This document shows positions 14,315 to 24,012 of a stretch of DNA of 64,000 nucleotides, piece after piece (within the stretch, counting starts at the first letter, position 1; the number at the start of each line of letters is the position of its first letter). The notes beneath the pieces are model-generated. The model did not search any database. It saw nothing but the letters and a program-made list of their open reading frames with translations, and had not been told where the DNA came from. The translations under genes were made by a program, and so were the position numbers. Origin of the DNA: Flavobacterium sp. (GTDB taxonomy: Bacteria; Bacteroidota; Bacteroidia; Flavobacteriales; Flavobacteriaceae); the NCBI RefSeq assembly GCF_013823965.1, contig NZ_PNNA01000095.1, forward strand, positions 1 to 64,000, written 5' to 3'.

Positions 14315-15561
14315 TATTCGGTTTTAATAAAGCTTTCGCTGTCAATTAAATATTGTGCGTTTTTGGCAATGGTGTCTTTTACTGAAATACCCTCAATAAT
14401 TTGGATAAAATCATCTATTTCAATTCCTGTCTTTATAGTGGATGCCTTAAAGCCATTGTCCATTTTTAAGAAAACTATTTTCTTGTTTCCAATGCTTACC
14501 ATTGACTGTTTTTGAATCCAAATCCCATTTACTGAATTTGTTTTCACAACTCCTTGCAATCTTAACCCAATTGGTAATTTGAATTTATTATTATTTAAAT
14601 AAACTCGAATTCTGTTGGTTTTATCGGCTGGATTTAATTGTGTTTCGACAAAATTGATTTTTGCATCTATGAGTTCGTTTTTGTCTAGTTCGGAAGTAAT
14701 TCTGATGGATTGATTGGTTTTGACTAGACTATTATAGCCTTGGATAACATTGAATATTCCCCAGACTTTATCTGTATTTAATAGTTTAAAAATGACTTCC
14801 CCTTTTTTTATATAACTCCCTTCCTTAACATCCAATGTTGCTGTGTTGTTACTTGCACTTTGCATCGCAGGATTTATTGTATTATCCATCGTTCCTGTTC
14901 CGTCAATAATCCCTGAAGCAGGACTGTAAATTGAAATTTGTGGGTTTACTTTTTTGGAATTTGACAGCGCATTTATTTGATTTTGAGTCATTCCATAAAG
15001 CAACAATTTTTGTCTTGACGCATTAATAATCGAAGGATTTTCAACATCATTAATGACCATATAAATGAAGTTTTGTTGCTCTGTCAGTAATTCAGGGCTG
15101 TACAAATCAAATAGTTTTTGTCCTTTATTTACTTTTTGATATTTATAATTGACATACATTTTTTCGATTCGACCGCTCATTCGAGCTGCAATATTTACCG
15201 ATGAATTGGGATCATATTCCACAATTCCCGGTAGATTTATTTCACTGCTTATGGTGGTGTCTATTGCCGTTGTCGTTTGATAATTACCTACTATAAAATT
15301 GTCGGTAGGCTTTATAAGATTGTCGATTGAATTGTCGTCAACTGAATTATTCTCTGTTACTTTTTTTACCAAAGTCATTCCGCAAATGGGACAATTACCA
15401 GGTTCATCTCTAATAATTTCTGGGTGCATCGAGCAAGTGTAAACCTCGTTTTGATGCTCCATTTCCGAATGATTATCTGATTTTTTGGCAAAGAAATAGA
15501 TTGCAATTCCGATAATAAAAATTCCAATAAAAGCTAAACTATACTTTATATACTTGTTCAT
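14314..15561 (-). CDS. Second CusB-type adaptor, membrane-anchored, with HMBD
   Basis: The 415-residue adaptor is related to, but clearly different from, the next gene. It carries an N-terminal membrane helix ([18 protein letters not shown]) instead of a lipobox, then one HMBD module (YTCSMHPEI...CPICGMTL, about 41-66), followed by the usual adaptor domains ([34 protein letters not shown]). CusA systems need six adaptor protomers, so two adaptors could form mixed rings or serve alternative pumps; this is inference. It lies 2 bases after cusC and overlaps the lipoprotein adaptor by 1 base. Confidence 0.85.
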   Translation of the reverse strand: MNKYIKYSLAFIGIFIIGIAIYFFAKKSDNHSEMEHQNEVYTCSMHPEIIRDEPGNCPICGMTLVKKVTENNSVDDNSIDNLIKPTDNFIVGNYQTTTAIDTTISSEINLPGIVEYDPNSSVNIAARMSGRIEKMYVNYKYQKVNKGQKLFDLYSPELLTEQQNFIYMVINDVENPSIINASRQKLLLYGMTQNQINALSNSKKVNPQISIYSPASGIIDGTGTMDNTINPAMQSASNNTATLDVKEGSYIKKGEVIFKLLNTDKVWGIFNVIQGYNSLVKTNQSIRITSELDKNELIDAKINFVETQLNPADKTNRIRVYLNNNKFKLPIGLRLQGVVKTNSVNGIWIQKQSMVSIGNKKIVFLKMDNGFKASTIKTGIEIDDFIQIIEGISVKDTIAKNAQYLIDSESFIKTE

Positions 15562-15563
15562 AA

Positions 15564-16817
15564 TTATTTGGTTTCTAATTGTTTTTCAATTTCTACTTGT
15601 GTAGTTAAAATTGATTTTAATTTGTCTAAAGCATCGATTTGAGTCATATTCATTGCTTCCCAAGCTTCTAACGCTATGAATAAATCTCCGGTATTGTTTT
15701 GCCAAGCTAAAATAGCCGTATCGTAGTTTCGTTTTAAAGCTGGAATAATGTTGTCTTGGGTAATTTGGTATTGTTTTTTTAGGTTCAAAAACTCAGCATT
15801 CATCCCTTTTATCATTCCGCTTGCTTCGTTGGCAATCATTTGCTTTTGCCAATCCAAACTTTCGTTTTTAATACGATAACTTTCTATATTGGCTTTATTC
15901 ATTTTGGTTGACCAAGACATCGGAATGGTAATCATTCCCATTAATGAAAATTGCTGTGGCTGATTCCCGAAAGCAAACATATGGTCATATTTCACACCAA
16001 ATTCTGGTCTGGTTGCTACTTTTTCAACCTCAATTTTATAGTTGTTAATTTCCTTAGTTTTATCAATGGCTTTGATGTCACTACGGTTGTTGATGTAGGA
16101 AGACAAATCGGTTTCGAAGAGATTGAAATCTTTAATCTCGTAATTGGAATCAATTTCTAATTCCTCATTTTTATTACGAGCCATTAAAGTATTGAGCATA
16201 TATTTTCGCTGTGATACATCATTTTCCAACATCACAATCATACTTTGCAAAGTAGCTAATTGGGATTTCGCTTTATAATAAGACGGTAGTTTGTCCATAT
16301 TATACTGATACCGTATTTCCATACTTTTAATCATATACTCAAGAAGCTGGAGATTGTCTTGGGCTATTTTTATTTTTTTCTTAATGATAATCCATTCATA
16401 ATAATAGGTTTTGGCCAATGCATTTAATTGGTTTAGTGTAAAGTTTTTATTTTCACTTTCGACCGAAGACATCGCTTTCATCAAATTTTCATTGGCATTA
16501 AGCTTAGAAGCATTCGGAATCATTTGGGTTACACCCAACATATAACTCCCCATTCCTGGTTCCATTTCATTGGCTTTCCACATTTTTGTATTGTAGGGAG
16601 TCATAAAAAAACCCGTTTCTATTTGTGGAGCCATCCAACTTCTGGCACCTTTTGCCGCTGCATCCATACTTTGAATGTCGGCATCGTACATTTTTAGTTG
16701 AGGATTGTTTGTCTTGATTGTACTCAAGACATTATCCAAGGAAAGTGTTTGTGCTGCCAAATTAGTGGCGCTCAAAATCAAACAACTTATTGCTATATAT
16801 AATTTATTCTTTAACAT
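15564..16817 (-). CDS. cusC: TolC-family outer-membrane efflux protein (CusC-like)
   Basis: The 417-residue product has a signal peptide ([15 protein letters not shown]) and the long helical repeats of outer-membrane factors. An N-terminal [16 protein letters not shown] and a later internal duplication are visible. It forms the outer-membrane exit duct for the RND pump. Its start overlaps the end of the second cusA part by 14 bases, and the adaptor gene follows after 2 bases, so the genes form one operon. Met-rich stretches in the N-terminal third ([19 protein letters not shown]) suit a copper system. Confidence 0.85.
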   Translation of the reverse strand: MLKNKLYIAISCLILSATNLAAQTLSLDNVLSTIKTNNPQLKMYDADIQSMDAAAKGARSWMAPQIETGFFMTPYNTKMWKANEMEPGMGSYMLGVTQMIPNASKLNANENLMKAMSSVESENKNFTLNQLNALAKTYYYEWIIIKKKIKIAQDNLQLLEYMIKSMEIRYQYNMDKLPSYYKAKSQLATLQSMIVMLENDVSQRKYMLNTLMARNKNEELEIDSNYEIKDFNLFETDLSSYINNRSDIKAIDKTKEINNYKIEVEKVATRPEFGVKYDHMFAFGNQPQQFSLMGMITIPMSWSTKMNKANIESYRIKNESLDWQKQMIANEASGMIKGMNAEFLNLKKQYQITQDNIIPALKRNYDTAILAWQNNTGDLFIALEAWEAMNMTQIDALDKLKSILTTQVEIEKQLETK

Positions 16818-18741
16818 CTATAAGATCTATTTTTCCTTTTGTTCTTAATTCTCGAAGTTTTACCATTTCAAAAACAATCGGTGTTACTAATAATACATAA
16901 ATCGTGGAAGTAATTGTACCTCCAATTAGTGGAACAGTAATGGGAAGCATTATATCAGATCCTGTTCCTGTTGCCCAAAGAATAGGGATTAATCCAAATA
17001 AGGAAACTGAAACCGTCATCAATTTTGGTCTTAACCTTTTGGCTGAACCATCAATAATATATTGTTTCAATATTTCTTCAGTTATGGTTTCCTTCGTGTT
17101 TCCGTACTTTTCTACCATTTTATTCATTGCTTCATTCAAATAGATGGTCATTAACATTGCCGTTTCGATTGCCATTCCAAACAAGGCAATAAATCCAACG
17201 GCAACAGCAACGGATAAATTAATGCCATAAAAATAAACCATAAATATTCCTCCAATTAAAGCAAAGGGTACTGTAATCATCGTGATTAATGCCTCTTTCA
17301 TTGAATGGTACGTAAAATATAAAACAAGAAATATAATGACCACAACAATAGGCAGTATTAAACTTAATGTTTTGTTGGCTCTAATTTGATTTTCCCATTG
17401 ACCGCTCCATTCCACATAATATCCTTTTGGCATTTTAGTCATCATTGCATCGAGTTTTTTCTGCGCCTCTTTTACAGTACTTCCTAAATCACGTTCCCGA
17501 ACATTGAACAACACAGTGCCCCGAAGCATTGCATTTTCGCTATTTATCATTGGAGGGCCATCACTTATTTTTACATTAGCTACAGTTTCTAATGGTATTG
17601 GGCCAAAATCCATTGTTTGCACCTGTAGTTTTTTTAAGGCTTCAATGCTGTTACGGTATTCTTGAGCATATCTTGCATTTACAGAAAAACGCTGTCTTCC
17701 CTCGATAGTCGTGGTTAGTTTCATACCTCCAATAGAAGCTTCAACCACATTATTAATGTCGTCTATGGTCAATCCATATCTACCAATAACGTCTCTTTTT
17801 GCTTCAATGTCAATATATTTTCCGCCTGTTATGGGTTCCGCATACAAATCTTTAACTCCAGAAGTTCCTTCCAATGTTTTTTTAATTTTTTGAGCCAAAA
17901 CATTGATGGTGTCTAAACTTGCTCCGTAGATTTTGATTCCTACATCGGTTCTGATTCCTGTTGAAAGCATATTGATACGGTTGATAATAGGTTGCGTAAA
18001 ACCATTGGTCACACCAGGGATTTGCAGTTTGTTGTTTATTTCCGTGATAATATCATTCTTGGTTTTGTCTTCTCGCCATTCTGCTTGAGGTTTTAGCAAA
18101 ATAATGGTTTCAACCATACTTATTGGACTGTTATCAGTTGCCGTATTTGCCCTGCCTGCTTTTCCCAACACGTGAGCCACTTCGGGAATCGACTTAATCA
18201 ATTTGTCTTGAACTTGAAGAATTCTCTTTACTTCGGAGTTGGATACATCGGGTAAGGTTACTGGCATAAACAGTACAGATCCTTCATCTAAAGGGGGCAT
18301 AAATTCTGAACCTAAACGAGTAAACATTAATACACCAATCAGCAAGGCAATGATATTGATGCCCAATACTGTTTTTCTCCATTTTAAACAAAAAATTAAA
18401 ATGGGTGTATAAATACTTTCCAATTTTTTGTTAATTGGATTTTTATTTTCTGGACGAAGTTTTCCTTTTAGTAAAAAACTAATTAGCACTGGTACAAGTG
18501 TAATGGCTAAAAAAGCATCAACTATCAGAATAAAAGATTTCGTCCAAGCCAATGGTCCAAATAACTTGCCTTCCATTCCCGTGAGAAGAAAAACAGGCAA
18601 AAAGGATGTAATTACAATTATTGTTGAGTAGAAAACACCTGGACCTACTAATTTGGAAGAGCTTTCTATAAGCTTCAACTTATCTTCAGGAGATAGTGGA
18701 TCGTTTTCTTTTTTGAATATATTTTTAATTTTATTTTTCAT
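16804..18741 (-). CDS. cusA: CusA-type RND pump, C-terminal part (split gene)
   Basis: The 645 residues correspond to the C-terminal 60% of CusA. They begin in the cytoplasmic loop after the fourth helix, then GPGVFYSTIIVITSFLPVFL, a second periplasmic domain, and the last helices (GFIALFGMAIETAMLM, then LRPKLMTVSVSLFGLIP). Together with the 426-residue upstream part the length (1071) equals a full CusA. The parts are out of frame and separated by a TAA and 11 bases. The new ATG at 18741 could allow reinitiation and a two-piece pump. Otherwise the pump is inactivated by a frameshift. Confidence 0.85.
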   Translation of the reverse strand: MKNKIKNIFKKENDPLSPEDKLKLIESSSKLVGPGVFYSTIIVITSFLPVFLLTGMEGKLFGPLAWTKSFILIVDAFLAITLVPVLISFLLKGKLRPENKNPINKKLESIYTPILIFCLKWRKTVLGINIIALLIGVLMFTRLGSEFMPPLDEGSVLFMPVTLPDVSNSEVKRILQVQDKLIKSIPEVAHVLGKAGRANTATDNSPISMVETIILLKPQAEWREDKTKNDIITEINNKLQIPGVTNGFTQPIINRINMLSTGIRTDVGIKIYGASLDTINVLAQKIKKTLEGTSGVKDLYAEPITGGKYIDIEAKRDVIGRYGLTIDDINNVVEASIGGMKLTTTIEGRQRFSVNARYAQEYRNSIEALKKLQVQTMDFGPIPLETVANVKISDGPPMINSENAMLRGTVLFNVRERDLGSTVKEAQKKLDAMMTKMPKGYYVEWSGQWENQIRANKTLSLILPIVVVIIFLVLYFTYHSMKEALITMITVPFALIGGIFMVYFYGINLSVAVAVGFIALFGMAIETAMLMTIYLNEAMNKMVEKYGNTKETITEEILKQYIIDGSAKRLRPKLMTVSVSLFGLIPILWATGTGSDIMLPITVPLIGGTITSTIYVLLVTPIVFEMVKLRELRTKGKIDLIDVKE

Positions 18742-18752
18742 CTTATTTCCAA

Positions 18753-20033
18753 TTACTGATTATTGTCCATTTCTTCTTGTTTCTCCGAAACTGTCCTGTA
18801 TGCATTCTCAACCATTACAATACCATCATCAACAACAACACCAATTGCCAGAGCAATACCCGTTAATGACATAATATTAGATGAAATGCCAAATGCTTCA
18901 AGTAAAATAAAGCCAATGGACACAGAAATAGGTAATTGAATGAGTATAATTAAAGCACTTCGCCAATGAAAAAGGAAAAGAAGAACCACAAGAGAAACAG
19001 TAATCATAATTTCGATTAAAGTTCCTTTAACTGATGCGATTGCTTTTTCTATTAAATCACTTCGGTCATAAGAGGTTTTAAAAGTAACCCCTTCAGGCAA
19101 TCCTTTTTCAACTTCTTTCATTTTTTCCTTGACTGCCGTTATTACCTTATCAGCATTTTCGCCATAACGCATTACCACAATTCCGCCAACAACTTCACCA
19201 GTGCCATTTTCATCAAAAATACCTAGTCTCAAATCGCCACCCATTTGTATTGAACCAATGTCTTTAACTTTTACAGGAACGGAATTATAATTTTTAATAG
19301 CAATCTCTTCCACGTCCTTTATGTTTTTGATATATCCTAATCCTCTTATAATGTATGACATATCACTCATTTCGAATTTTCGCCCACCAACATCGTTATT
19401 ATTAGCCTTGACTGCATTCATCACTTCCATCATACTGACGTTATAGTATTGCATTTTCAAGGGATCCAACACTAATTGATACTGTTTTTCAAAACCACCA
19501 AAAGATGCCACTTCGGCAACTCCAGGAACAGTTTGCAAGGCGAATTTCACGTACCAATCTTGTAAGGCTCTTTGTTCACCCAAGTCCATACCGTTCGCAT
19601 TTAAATGATACCAAAAAACGTGACCAACACCTGTACCATCTGGTCCCAATGTGGGAACTACATTTTGAGGTAACAATCGTTGCGCATAATTTAATCTTTC
19701 TAAAACCCGAGTTCTTGCCCAATATATATCGACATCATCCTCAAAAACAATATACACGAAGCTCATCCCAAACATAGATGCTCCACGAATATTTTTGACT
19801 TTTGGAATGCCTTGTAGGTTAGAAACCAATGGATAAGTAACCTGCGCTTCTATAACCTGTGGACTTCTTCCCATCCATTCCGTAAACACGATAACTTGAT
19901 TTTCGGATAAATCAGGAATAGCGTCTATGGGATTTTGTTGCACACTGTAAACTCCCCAAGCAAATAAGCAAGCCGAAACCAGTAAGACAATTACCCGATT
20001 TCGTAGTGAGAATGTTATTAATTTTTCTACCAT
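18753..20033 (-). CDS. cusA: CusA-type RND pump, N-terminal part (split gene)
   Basis: The 426 residues comprise the first transmembrane helix, the first periplasmic porter domain and helices 2-4, ending at IALAIGVVVDDGIVMVENAY plus a few residues and a stop at 18753. Motifs PIDAIPDLSENQVIV and DDVDIYWARTRVLERL are typical of the heavy-metal (HME) RND class. The continuing half lies in another frame from 18741. Nothing of the expected sequence appears missing across the junction, which fits a small indel or a tolerated split in the cytoplasmic loop. Confidence 0.85.
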   Translation of the reverse strand: MVEKLITFSLRNRVIVLLVSACLFAWGVYSVQQNPIDAIPDLSENQVIVFTEWMGRSPQVIEAQVTYPLVSNLQGIPKVKNIRGASMFGMSFVYIVFEDDVDIYWARTRVLERLNYAQRLLPQNVVPTLGPDGTGVGHVFWYHLNANGMDLGEQRALQDWYVKFALQTVPGVAEVASFGGFEKQYQLVLDPLKMQYYNVSMMEVMNAVKANNNDVGGRKFEMSDMSYIIRGLGYIKNIKDVEEIAIKNYNSVPVKVKDIGSIQMGGDLRLGIFDENGTGEVVGGIVVMRYGENADKVITAVKEKMKEVEKGLPEGVTFKTSYDRSDLIEKAIASVKGTLIEIMITVSLVVLLFLFHWRSALIILIQLPISVSIGFILLEAFGISSNIMSLTGIALAIGVVVDDGIVMVENAYRTVSEKQEEMDNNQ

Positions 20034-20048
20034 TATTTTTAATTTAGT

Positions 20049-20609
20049 TTAGTTAATTTGCTTTTTAACGCTACCACATTTTAGCATTTTGCTTCCATAA
20101 TAAGGGTTTTTTACTTCTTTGCTTGTGCTTAACCACGCACTTCCTTTATCATACATTGGGCAAAACTGCTCATATAATGTGTTTGCAGTTCCAGTAATGG
20201 CAAGAAAATCGGCCACATCTTTGCTCAATGTTTTGAAATGTTCTCTTTGATGATCGATAGGGCTTTTTACAATGTGTTCGGCGTGCTCTGTTGCATCTAC
20301 AATAATTTCGATAAGTTCCATTTGTTGCATTCCTTTATACGTTTTTCTATCAAATGCCTTTAGGGATACTATCAATTTCGACCCTGCTTGAGCCGCTTCT
20401 TTGGCATCATCATTCACCAAAGCATCTTTTAAATTGAAGTAATCACTTAAAATCGCCTCTGCTTTCGCATCGCTTTTTATAGTCATTTTGCTATGATCCA
20501 TTTTCTTATTGTCCATTTTCATTGTGCTGTGGTTGTGTCCAGCTTGTGCGTTCACATAGGTTACTGCTAACAATAGTATTGCTGCTATACTCATTTTTAA
20601 TCTCTTCAT
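20049..20609 (-). CDS. DUF3347 exported protein
   Basis: The 186-residue product has a signal peptide ([15 protein letters not shown]), a His/Met-rich linker ([19 protein letters not shown]) and a DUF3347 domain. The domain shows helices [16 protein letters not shown] and a C-terminal [17 protein letters not shown]...[17 protein letters not shown]3347 proteins accompany Bacteroidota Cus systems; the conserved Cys/Met groups suggest copper binding in the periplasm. It is 15 bases upstream of cusA in the same operon. A second DUF3347 gene lies two genes further upstream. Confidence 0.82.
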   Translation of the reverse strand: MKRLKMSIAAILLLAVTYVNAQAGHNHSTMKMDNKKMDHSKMTIKSDAKAEAILSDYFNLKDALVNDDAKEAAQAGSKLIVSLKAFDRKTYKGMQQMELIEIIVDATEHAEHIVKSPIDHQREHFKTLSKDVADFLAITGTANTLYEQFCPMYDKGSAWLSTSKEVKNPYYGSKMLKCGSVKKQIN

Positions 20610-20632
20610 CTTTTTTTATTTTTAAATATTAA

Positions 20633-21091
20633 TTATAAACTGTCTTTTAGTTGTGAAATCCAATTGATTATTTCTTTTTTTTGAGTGGCTGAAAGTGTTG
20701 CGTTTTTATGGATCATAGTGTAGGACGACAAAGGCATTTCGTTTGATTTGATTTGTTTGGCAATTCTATCTAATTTATTATTTTGTTTACGGGCACTATA
20801 ATTTCCCCATTCATTGAAATTCAAATTTTCTTTACCTTCTTTAATATGACTTTCCATAAAAAACCGAGCGGGTTGAATGTAAGAGTACCAAGGATAATTG
20901 GTCTTGTTACTGTGGCAATCATAACAAGAGGTACGTAATATGGTTTCTACATTTTTAGGAACTTTATAAACTTTTGTAAAATTGGAAGTTATATCCTGCT
21001 CAAAACTTTCGTTACGAGCAGGTTGATATAACTGCATCAACAAAAAAATAATTAACCCAATAAAAAGTATCTTTTTGATGATTTTTTTCAT
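20633..21091 (-). CDS. Haem-binding domain protein (CxxCH)
   Basis: The product has 152 residues with an N-terminal membrane helix (ILFIGLIIFLLMQLY). The periplasmic domain contains SCYDCHSNKTNYPWYSYIQP, a c-type haem-attachment CxxCH site at about residue 57, then PARFFMESHIKEG and NEWGNYSARKQ. This pattern matches the Haem_bd family (PF14376). It may transfer electrons, for instance in Cu redox control, but that is inference from its place between two DUF3347 genes. It begins 2 bases after the first DUF3347 gene ends. Confidence 0.82.
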   Translation of the reverse strand: MKKIIKKILFIGLIIFLLMQLYQPARNESFEQDITSNFTKVYKVPKNVETILRTSCYDCHSNKTNYPWYSYIQPARFFMESHIKEGKENLNFNEWGNYSARKQNNKLDRIAKQIKSNEMPLSSYTMIHKNATLSATQKKEIINWISQLKDSL

Positions 21092-21092
21092 T

Positions 21093-21644
21093 CTAGAATT
21101 CTTTTTTTATAGAACCGCAAGTAGCCATATCTTTTCCAAAATAAGGATTTGTAATTTCTTTGGTTTCGCTTATCCAAACAGCACCTTTGTTGTTATCTGC
21201 CATTGGGCAAAAATCCAGATAAAGTTTTTGATTGGTTCCGAATAATTGAATTAAGTCATCCATATCCTTACTTAAAGTTACAAAGTGCTCTCTTTGGTGT
21301 TCTATCTTTCCACCATTATCTCCAATATGCTCTGCGTGTTCTTTTACATCATCTGCAATACTCATATAAGCTTCCATCTGATCGGAAGAAACCTTTTCCA
21401 TACCTGTTTTTGCCATTGTCTCTGACAATGCTTTTCCGGCATCAGCCGCAGCATCAGAATCATCAATTGCCAATGAATTTTTAATAGCTAAATAATTCTT
21501 TACAATTTTATCAATTGAAAAGGAGGATTGCCCAACAACTTCTGTTGTTGATTCTATTTTGATCGTTTCTTCCTGTTTGTTTTTTTGATTGCAGGAAATA
21601 ATTGTTATTGCTAACGCTACTATTGTAATAATTCTATTTTTCAT
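21093..21644 (-). CDS. DUF3347 lipoprotein
   Basis: The 183-residue product has a lipobox (ALAITIISC) and a DUF3347 domain (IVKNYLAIKNSLAIDDSDAA ... LYLDFCPMADNNKGAVWIS ... NPYFGKDMATCGSI). It is a paralogue of the protein at 20049-20609 but is lipid-anchored and lacks the His/Met linker. It is the first gene of the tightly spaced cus operon, 1 base before the haem-binding gene. A copper-binding role in the periplasm is inferred from the context and conserved CPM and CGS groups. Confidence 0.8.
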   Translation of the reverse strand: MKNRIITIVALAITIISCNQKNKQEETIKIESTTEVVGQSSFSIDKIVKNYLAIKNSLAIDDSDAAADAGKALSETMAKTGMEKVSSDQMEAYMSIADDVKEHAEHIGDNGGKIEHQREHFVTLSKDMDDLIQLFGTNQKLYLDFCPMADNNKGAVWISETKEITNPYFGKDMATCGSIKKEF

Positions 21645-21685
21645 TTTGTTTGTTTTAGATTGTTAGTGTTGCTATTGGTAACGTT

Positions 21686-22303
21686 TTACTTTTTATCAGA
21701 TTTTTTTTCAATCATATCCATTCCACATTTAGGGCATTCTCCTTTTATGTCGGCAGTTGTGCCATCCATTGGGCAAACATATCTTGTCACAATTTTAGTT
21801 TTAGGTTGACTGCCTTTTTGAGGATGGTTGTCTACAGTTTCGGTGATTTTTACCATTCCTGTTCCACATTTAGAACATTTTCCTTCAGTTTCAGAAGTTG
21901 AGCCATCTGTAGGACAAACATATTTTGTCACAATTTTAGTTTTAGGTTGGCTACCTTTCAGTGCGTGGGTATCTACTTTTTCGGTAGTTTTTACCATTTT
22001 CATTGCACATTTAGAACATTCACCTGGTTTATCAGAAGTTGATCCATCCATTGGGCAAACATATTTTGTTACCGTTTTAGTCATCGGTTGACTACCTTTT
22101 GTAGCGTTGGTAGGTACTTTTTCGGTAATTTTTGTTAATGCCATTCCGCATTTTGGGCATTTTCCTGCACTTGGATTCATCTTGTCGGGATGGGTAGGGC
22201 AAATGTAAATTGTTTCAGGGCTTTCTTTTTTTGCAGCTGTTTGAGCTGATATTGATGTGATTGCTATTAAGAATACGCTTAATACGATTATTAAATTTTT
22301 CAT
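21686..22303 (-). CDS. Exported protein with four HMBD repeats
   Basis: Starting at the ATG at 22303 (a further in-frame ATG at 22339 only lengthens the leader), the product has 205 residues. A signal peptide (VLSVFLIAITSISAQ) is followed by four repeats of about 45 residues. Each has a YxCP...CxKCxMxM-type module joined by THALKGSQPKTKIVTKY-like linkers. The third module has CGTGM instead of CGM-x-M. HMBD modules bind soft metals in CopA and CusB; a stand-alone chain of four looks like a periplasmic copper sponge or relay. This role is inferred. It is 41 bases upstream of the cus operon. Confidence 0.75.
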   Translation of the reverse strand: MKNLIIVLSVFLIAITSISAQTAAKKESPETIYICPTHPDKMNPSAGKCPKCGMALTKITEKVPTNATKGSQPMTKTVTKYVCPMDGSTSDKPGECSKCAMKMVKTTEKVDTHALKGSQPKTKIVTKYVCPTDGSTSETEGKCSKCGTGMVKITETVDNHPQKGSQPKTKIVTRYVCPMDGTTADIKGECPKCGMDMIEKKSDKK

Positions 22304-22529
22304 TTTATTTGATTTTATAAAACAGGGTAATGCCTTCATCGAAATTTTCGATTTAGTGAATTACAGTTTCGTTAATAAGTATAGATAATTTTTAAATTGA
22401 ACACGCTAAAGCATAAGTAAACAATAGCAAAAAGCTATAATTTAATAGTTGATTAGCCAATAAAAAATAAATGATTTAAAAGCAAGAATTGCTTTCAATT
22501 TGACACACCTATGGCTGTCAAAATTTGAT

Positions 22530-22895
22530 TTAGCTTATTTTTGGTATAAGCCAAAGAGAGGAAAAACCAGAAGAAAGATTGTCTTCTGAATTGAAATAAT
22601 TTGATTTTTTTTCTGAAAAAGCAAAATTACTGTTGTTGAATTGTATTTCGAAAAATACTACACTAAATTGAGTTGAAGTAGTTACACAATTTGAATGACC
22701 ACATTTTCCATTACAGCCTTCGCCTTTTTTATTTTTTGAATGATTATCATTTTTGCAACAATCCATTTTTTCTGTATTTGCAGAAGTTTCTTTGTTGCAA
22801 GAATCTTTTTCTGAATTACTTCCACACGCAAAAGTTACCGTTGGTATCAAGAAGATACCAAGTATAACTATTACTAAAATGTGAAACTTATTCAT
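22530..22895 (-). CDS. Small exported Cys/His-rich protein
   Basis: The 121-residue product has a signal peptide (VIVILGIFLIPTVTFA), then a Cys/His/Lys-rich part (MDCCKNDNHSKNKKGEGCNG and KCGHSNC) of about 50 residues, then an ordinary C-terminal half. No family is recognised. The cysteine pairs resemble metal-binding low-complexity segments seen beside efflux genes in this block. It lies in a relatively loose part of the region, with about 190 bases of AT-rich sequence on either side. Confidence 0.55.
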   Translation of the reverse strand: MNKFHILVIVILGIFLIPTVTFACGSNSEKDSCNKETSANTEKMDCCKNDNHSKNKKGEGCNGKCGHSNCVTTSTQFSVVFFEIQFNNSNFAFSEKKSNYFNSEDNLSSGFSSLWLIPKIS

Positions 22896-23086
22896 TTAAA
22901 CCTTAATTTGCATCAAAAATAATCAAATTATATTGATTTGGCATTAACATTGTGTTAAAAAGTTTGTACATTAAATCAGAAAAGACATTAATTCTAAAAT
23001 TAAATATGCTTTTTCTTAAATAATGACTACACTCTAAAACTTCATTCTCTGAATTCTAATTGCATTCAAAATAGTCAATTTGAAAA

Positions 23087-23950
23087 CTAAAAGCTAGCCG
23101 AAAATTTAAGTCCTAAAGTAGCATTTTTGGTATATGGATTGAAGCCTACAGGAGCTACATTAAGTTGTGTTTTTACCTTTTGCTTGTAACCAAAACTATC
23201 CATAATAGTATTAAGAGGATCCATCAAAAACAAAGAGGTTTTACCTAGAAATCTCGAATTTAAAATTTTGGAATTATTTTTAAGAATACTTTTCTTAGCA
23301 TAGAAAAATCCTTCACCCACAACAGAACCCAAGACAGGTGTAACTATTAAATCCTGAACAGAAGGTATTTCAGCAAAAGCTTCAATTCCATATTCCCAAA
23401 AAAAGGTTGACATTATAGCTGAATAAGTAAAAGATTCAAAGATGTTAAAACCATTACTTCTAGCTGTCATATAATAGACACCTCCAAAATAGGGGTGCAT
23501 TACATAATTTAAAAAGAAATTATCTTCGTCTACTACTGGACCTGCTTTCACATTTTCTTTCCATTTAGCTCCAATTCCATTTTTTTTCATTTCTTCTTTA
23601 TCCCATTGAGTGAAGCTTTCTGGGAGTAACCATAAAACACCATAAGCAACAATAGTAGTTCCAAAAACAATAGCGGTATTGTAGCCTAATTTTCTATAAT
23701 CTCTTGTTAAAGATGGGTATGTAATAGTATCATTAATCTGTAAAGTTCTATTTAGCTGAACTATATTCTCTTTGGTAATAATATAAGTTCTAGTATCTGT
23801 ATTTTCTAATATATCCTTACTAGAATTAGAAGTCAATAAAGATGTGTCTAATGAGAATTTATCCGTATAAATTGTATTTAATTGTTGTGCAAATGTTGTA
23901 ATTCCTATCAATGTAAAAAGTAGGATGTAAATATTTTTATTTGTTTGCAT
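23087..23950 (-). CDS. DUF3943 exported protein
   Basis: The product has 287 residues with a signal peptide (FTLIGITTFAQ). Conserved segments GPVVDEDNFFLNYVMHPYFG, YYMTARSNGFNIFESF and FFWEYGIEAFAEIPSVQDLI identify DUF3943, a family of envelope-associated proteins in Bacteroidota. Its molecular role is unknown. Here it follows the Zn/Cd ATPase gene by about 60 bases on the same strand and may be the last gene of the cation-efflux block. Confidence 0.78.
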   Translation of the reverse strand: MQTNKNIYILLFTLIGITTFAQQLNTIYTDKFSLDTSLLTSNSSKDILENTDTRTYIITKENIVQLNRTLQINDTITYPSLTRDYRKLGYNTAIVFGTTIVAYGVLWLLPESFTQWDKEEMKKNGIGAKWKENVKAGPVVDEDNFFLNYVMHPYFGGVYYMTARSNGFNIFESFTYSAIMSTFFWEYGIEAFAEIPSVQDLIVTPVLGSVVGEGFFYAKKSILKNNSKILNSRFLGKTSLFLMDPLNTIMDSFGYKQKVKTQLNVAPVGFNPYTKNATLGLKFSASF

Positions 23951-24012
23951 TGTATTAATTTAAAATATGTTTTCTCTTATTTGTTATTAAGAGTATATGA
24001 TTTATAGATTAA

